From: Cyclospora cayetanensis
Taxonomy: Eukaryota; Apicomplexa; Conoidasida; Eucoccidiorida; Eimeriidae
Direction of reading: 5' to 3'
Assembly: GCF_002999335.1 (NCBI RefSeq)
Contig: NW_020312037.1
Location: 1 to 64,000 of the forward strand
DNA length: 64,000 nucleotides
A program made the position numbers and the translations under genes. Positions 59,741 through 64,000 of the stretch are shown in pieces. The notes under the pieces were generated by a model. It saw only the letters and a program-made list of their open reading frames with translations. It was not told where the DNA came from and did no database searches. Position 1 is the stretch's first letter; each line of letters opens with the position of its first letter.

Positions 59741-60549
59741 CCACAAAACTGCGAATATTGACTTCCTAAAAAGGTTCAAAACCCTTCTAAATTCTTTGAA
59801 AACTAGATCGCGCATGCAATACAACCATGTGGAGGTGGGGGTTCCACAGAGAGCCGCAAAAGTGCCGAGCTTTAGGACTATTGAGAGCAAAGGACACACT
59901 AGAGGGAGTCTCCAGTGAAGTTGAGTAGGGACCTCTAGTCAAATTGTCTGACGGAGGAGCAGTTGCGAGCTTCGTTGACTGCTGGAGAATTTGTGGCTCT
60001 GTTTGCTCATGCCTAGTAGCCATGGACAGTTTTCCGCTTTGTTCTGTGTAAGCTGCGTTTTCCGGCGGAAAAACCATAGTGACGATTCTTGCCTTCATGT
60101 GCGGGTATTGTCAGAAGAGTGAGCGTTTTCTAAACTCAGATTTTCGGCAGGGGCTCAGAAGACTAGTGGAATGTGTACAGCGAATCGAAACACCGACTAG
60201 TTCAGCAGTGTCTCCACTTAGGAACAATATCTGCAGGCAGATGCAGCCGTTGCACGCAGCATAGTCGAATTCAGTTTTGTCATAGCAGGAAGCTCGCACA
60301 ATTCAGCGCTCCGACCACTGTGAGCCATACCGCCGCCGCGGTGGTGTAGGCCTGGAGCTTTGTTCGCTGTTGGCTATTGTGTGCATCTTTCTTCCAGTTG
60401 ATTTCAGTTCAGCAGTTGATAATTAGCTTACTTTTTCCATCGGCTGTGCTTTCGCTTGTCTGCCTGACTCGGGGGGTGGTAATAGGGTGGGAAATGCTTC
60501 CGCTTCCCTGCAGGCACCTGGTCTCGATGTACAAGTGAGGAACATGGGG

Positions 60550-60960
60550 TTGTGTGTTTAGCGAATGGGAAAGGGGAATGTGTAACGGACTAAGCTACAC
60601 TTTAACAGCTTCTAATAGACTGGTTTTAAGTGTCTGGCTAGAGTTGAATAAGTGAATTGTCCGCTCGCGCACCTCACGTTGTATGCAAGTGCACCAGATG
60701 TTATATACAGCTAGCTGTAAATGCTTAGGGCGACTAGACGGTGCAGTAAGAGGCACTCTTTTCTTATAATGGGAACTCTGAGGCGCACGGTCATGGGAAG
60801 AGAAGAGCTCCTCTGGGAAACTTTTAGTAACTTTCTTCTAAGTTTGCATTGAGTATAGAGTTGAGTATGTCCCTACGTAAACGTTTCATAGAGCGTCCGA
60901 AGCTTGGTTGTAAAGCGTTACAGGTCTGAAAGACTTGAAATATTAAGAGGTAACGAAACG
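60550..60960 (+). mobile_element. Possible 3' LTR relic of the gypsy element
   Basis: This block follows the decayed pol region and shares ordered landmarks with the left-hand relic at 55140-55300 and, over a longer span, with the solo-LTR-like block at 18840-19230 (the ACTAAGCTACACT, AGCTAGCTGTAAATGCTT and ACTTTCTTCTAAG segments). Three similar blocks, two of them flanking one pol relic, are what an LTR predicts. Boundaries, TG..CA ends and target-site duplications are not resolvable by eye. Confidence 0.5.
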
Positions 60961-61281
60961 GGACAACAAAAGTTGCAAAGGACAACCGCAACAAGACCTA
61001 GTGCAGCGCAACATGCACTAAGCTGACATTCGTTGCCGCAAGTGATTCACGCATAACCATGCTCAAGACGTGTCGCTTCTATCCATTTCCTTAGAGGACA
61101 CAGTTTCACCGGGTCTGGCTTGTCGTTATGCTAGTTTGACAAAATTTTTCGTGAATGTTGTCTGCAGCACCTCTGTAAAATCTATCGCTTTCCGTGGTCA
61201 TTTTCTGCAGCGCCAGAGCAACCGCTCATTTTGCTGGACACAAGAACAGAAAGCTCAGATCACTTCGAATTGCTCCTCGGG

Positions 61282-61339
<58 letters not shown>

Positions 61340-63162
61340 TTTGACAAAATGTGGTGGCAGAAGTGGCGGCCATTTGTGCTGGCGTAACCTTTGCTCTAAA
61401 GCATCTTTGCTGAAGTCTCAGCTTCCTTTTTTTCTCATCGGATACTGTGTAAAGGCAATGCCACAAACTCTCTCGCAAATATAGCAGCTCATTATAGGCC
61501 GGTAGAGAGAGTTTTGAAGGGGAAAAAGCTCTGGATAGTGCCTTAAGTTGACTTCTCTTCAGGTGCTAAAAAGGGTCTCAGCTGTAAATACTTCAAGTCT
61601 CGGCGTAAAACCGGCAATGTATTTATAGCTCTGAAGCATGTGCTTGATGGGTTTTTGCCTCATATTGCAATGGACAGCAGTGTGCCAGCCAGAAATGTCA
61701 CTCCGAAGAAAGGATAACAGGTAGAGATGATAGCATTAGAGTGTTGCAATTCTTGTAAAGAAAAATTGCGTATAAAATTAAGATGCATGCAATCACTTTG
61801 GTACTATACTAAACGCGTTTTATTCGCGGTCCGTTTACATGTTTCAGTAAAGTGTTAGCTTTTACCGCGCACATAGACAAGTGCCCTACTGCCACGTTTA
61901 GTGCCAAGAAAAGCCTCTCAAAGGCAGGTAGACTTCTGTTGTGTCCCAGCACAGCTTACAGCAAAGCACTTGCATAGTTGTTGAACGCCTTATCAAAGAC
62001 CTCCCTAGGTTGACAACTTCAACACACTACAAACTCCATGGAGAGCTACGGGAGTAATCACAAATGCCTGAAGTCTCCCTAGTTTCCGACACATGGGGGA
62101 GAGGGACAACTGGAGTGCCAATAGGTGCATTCGCTGGGCACTCTCAGCACTTGTACACAGTTGCATGGAGCGTTCGCTGCAAACGCACACGATGCATCTT
62201 CTTCTACCCAGCTAGCGTTCCTGTGCAATAAACAAGACATGCGGCTGGACAAACCAATTAGTCAATCCTCCATGAATTCGAAGTTTGGTATAACGAGTGT
62301 GGTAGAAAGCGATTTCTTGTAGCACCGCTTGCTGCAGTGTATATTAATTTCGCGGAAGAGTCCGTTTCATGGTCGCCACTGGGTGAGCTTGTATCGAACA
62401 GGCGTATAACAGTTAGACACATTCATGGGAACGATCCACCACCTACACGGCTGAATCCTCTCCCGCTAATCATGAAGATCTCTCCCTCCCTCATGCAGGA
62501 CGAAAAGCAGAGCCTGTCTAGGAGTTCACGCCGAGCTTAAAAGAACATCCGCCTGCTCGAGTTAATGATTTTTATGTTCCGAAGTGCCAACGCGGCCTTT
62601 ATTGCTGCTGAAGGTCGTGATGTTTGTTCAGCAACACCCTCTTTTGCCCCACTGCACTTCCCAGCGCAGTCCTGTAGCGGGTGCAAGCAGAGAACTTCTT
62701 CACTAAGATCACCGCTGAGCACTTTTCGGCGAACTGTGCAGTTTATTAAAACAATAATTACTGGTGTGCAAAGACTCCTTAAAAGGATGTTCTCCGCTGC
62801 TACATGCAATTCCGGGGCTTACGCCTCCACCCCACGGATGCAAAGCTACGACCAACAGGCAATTACTTGTGTCCTCTAGTACCCCTCACAGCCATCGCGA
62901 CACATAATTACTGTGAAAATGGCTTCTGCGTGAGAGTGTAAGTACTACATTCGCCTGTAGGTTTAGTAATTATAATATCAGATCGATACTGCATGGGGAG
63001 GATCGTCTTCGATCCTGATGTGCATCGTTTTCTGCGGCTCAAACGGTTTCAACCGTTAGCAGTGTATGAAATATATGGCCGCGCAAAACTTATGGTGACT
63101 GTTTCTCTTGCCGAAAAGTGCTCCTCTTGCAGGCAGCAGGGGGCACGGTGGTATGGCGGCGC
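60961..63162. other. Gene-poor region before the right-edge gene
   Basis: Apart from the (TA)n tract at 61284-61338 no structured feature is seen. Open frames at 62125-62322 and 62565-62879 lack motifs and splice partners. The final few hundred bases must include the promoter of the gene starting near 63163. Confidence 0.4.
61284..61338. repeat. (TA)n microsatellite
   Basis: About 27 uninterrupted TA dinucleotides. It is the only long simple-sequence tract in the non-coding part of the window, and being uninterrupted it is probably length-variable between isolates. It encodes nothing: the YIYIY-type translations on either strand are artefacts. Confidence 0.95.
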
Positions 63163-64000
63163 ATGGTTTTCAGGAAGGAATGCAGCATGGGGAAAAGCTT
63201 GCCCTCTTCAACTGTGTACCGCGTGGCCTCTTGGCAGGCGCCTTCTGGGGCTTTGACTGGTGGTAGATGGAAGTGCACATGCCACCGGCGCTGGGGAAAA
63301 CGCGGCGTGTTGAGCGCCTTGACATTTCTCGTGGCGTTTTTTTGCCATGACTTGCTCTGGATTCCGCAGCCTGCGGGTAGGGATCCGTGGAGCCCGCAGA
63401 CATCATCATGGAGGCTTGTTGCATGGGGAGCAGAGGCAACTTCCGGCTATGACGGCCGTTTTCTGGGTCCACAGATTACGGCTGATGTGCTGAAGCAAAG
63501 GACCTCTGTGAAGACCCAAGATAAGCAACCCATCATTGATGATGAACTTTTAGAAGATGAGGAACCCCTTGAGATTTGGGGTGATATAGACGACAGACGG
63601 TGAGGATGCTGTATTGTTCACTGAATAGAAAACAAATCCATCACAAAAATTCAGTGCGTATCCATTTGGTGAACATTTCCATTCTACGGATCAGCGTCTT
63701 ATTAAGGGTGCCCAATAGTGCACGCTCGTTTGGCTTTTCGTGTCGTCTTTTGTCTGTTGCTCGCAGGATGTTCTTCTCCAGGACGTCCTACCCGTGTGCA
63801 GCTGCTTTGCGCCAAGCTTTTAACGCAGCGTTGCGCTTGTTGGTGGACCGAGGGGTGCGCAACAAGCTGCTTCTAAAATACATGCTACCGCTTTCTTTTG
63901 CTGTGGAGTTGCAAGGGGCAATACCAGCGTGGCCTAAGCTACAGGACCTGCATGAACAAGATTTACTGCGCGACGTCTTGGAGGGGCGCGTGCTGCGGGT
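63163..64000 (+). CDS. Unrecognised protein, 3' part missing (runs off the right edge)
   Basis: Two exons are visible: 63163-63599 and 63767 onward, joined in phase (DDIDD-type acidic end WGDIDDR, then RMFFSRTSYPCAAALRQAFN). ATG codons at 63163 and 63187 are both possible starts. The N-terminal part has a hydrophobic helix (GVLSALTFLVAFFCHDLLW, about 50 residues in) preceded by basic residues, so it could be a recessed signal-anchor or part of a bipartite targeting sequence. An acidic stretch (DDELLEDEEPLEIWGDIDD) follows, then an amphipathic helical part (LRLLVDRGVRNKLLLKYMLP) that is still open at the window end. No domain is recognised. An apicoplast or secretory destination is only a guess. 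Confidence 0.65.

Noticed and set aside
61260..61478. YIYIY-type peptides from both strands
   Set aside because: Translation of the (TA)n microsatellite only.

Overview
This is nuclear DNA of a coccidian apicomplexan, most likely an Eimeria- or Cyclospora-like species. The call rests on content, not on a database match. Genes are split by short GT-AG introns. One very large gene encodes poly-Gln, poly-Ala and poly-Leu runs written mostly as CAG/GCA triplets, which is typical of Eimeriidae. Coding regions alternate with long gene-poor stretches that carry decayed Ty3/gypsy-type elements. Exon junctions below were set by hand from splice motifs, frame continuity and family motifs.

Layout: 1-3.2 kb is gene-poor and holds a decayed gypsy pol fragment. 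3.26-7.66 kb (+) is a DegP/Deg-type serine protease with a roughly 400-residue insertion. 8.2-10.1 kb (-) is a candidate Mediator subunit 4. 11.1-16.4 kb (+) is a GPATCH1/TOUGH-like RNA-processing protein. 16.4-28.9 kb is mostly non-coding: it has a solo-LTR-like relic and two diverged copies of a repeat of about 1.1 kb, and these copies bracket an intact PRMT1-type arginine methyltransferase (20.3-22.0 kb, +). 28.9-30.8 kb (+) is a nine- or ten-exon Rab1 GTPase. 33.0-38.4 kb (+) is a secreted or membrane-anchored fusion of a MAM domain, three FN3-like Cys modules and a copper amine oxidase with every key active-site residue present.

39.8-49.7 kb (-) resolves into a single four-exon gene for a protein of about 3,016 residues, probably helical-repeat. 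51.2-53.8 kb (-) is a single-exon type I membrane protein with an Ala-rich helical ectodomain. 54-63 kb is gene-poor and carries a perfect 15-bp inverted repeat, a decayed gypsy element with protease, RT, integrase and LTR-like relics, and a (TA)n microsatellite. A gene starting near 63.16 kb runs off the right edge.

The genes do not form an operon or an obvious pathway. PRMT1, GPATCH1 and MED4 are nuclear gene-expression factors, Rab1 serves ER-Golgi traffic, and the protease, the amine oxidase and the Ala-rich protein enter or may enter the secretory route. The most unusual object is the MAM/copper amine oxidase fusion; the paired repeats and the single giant gene are the next most interesting.
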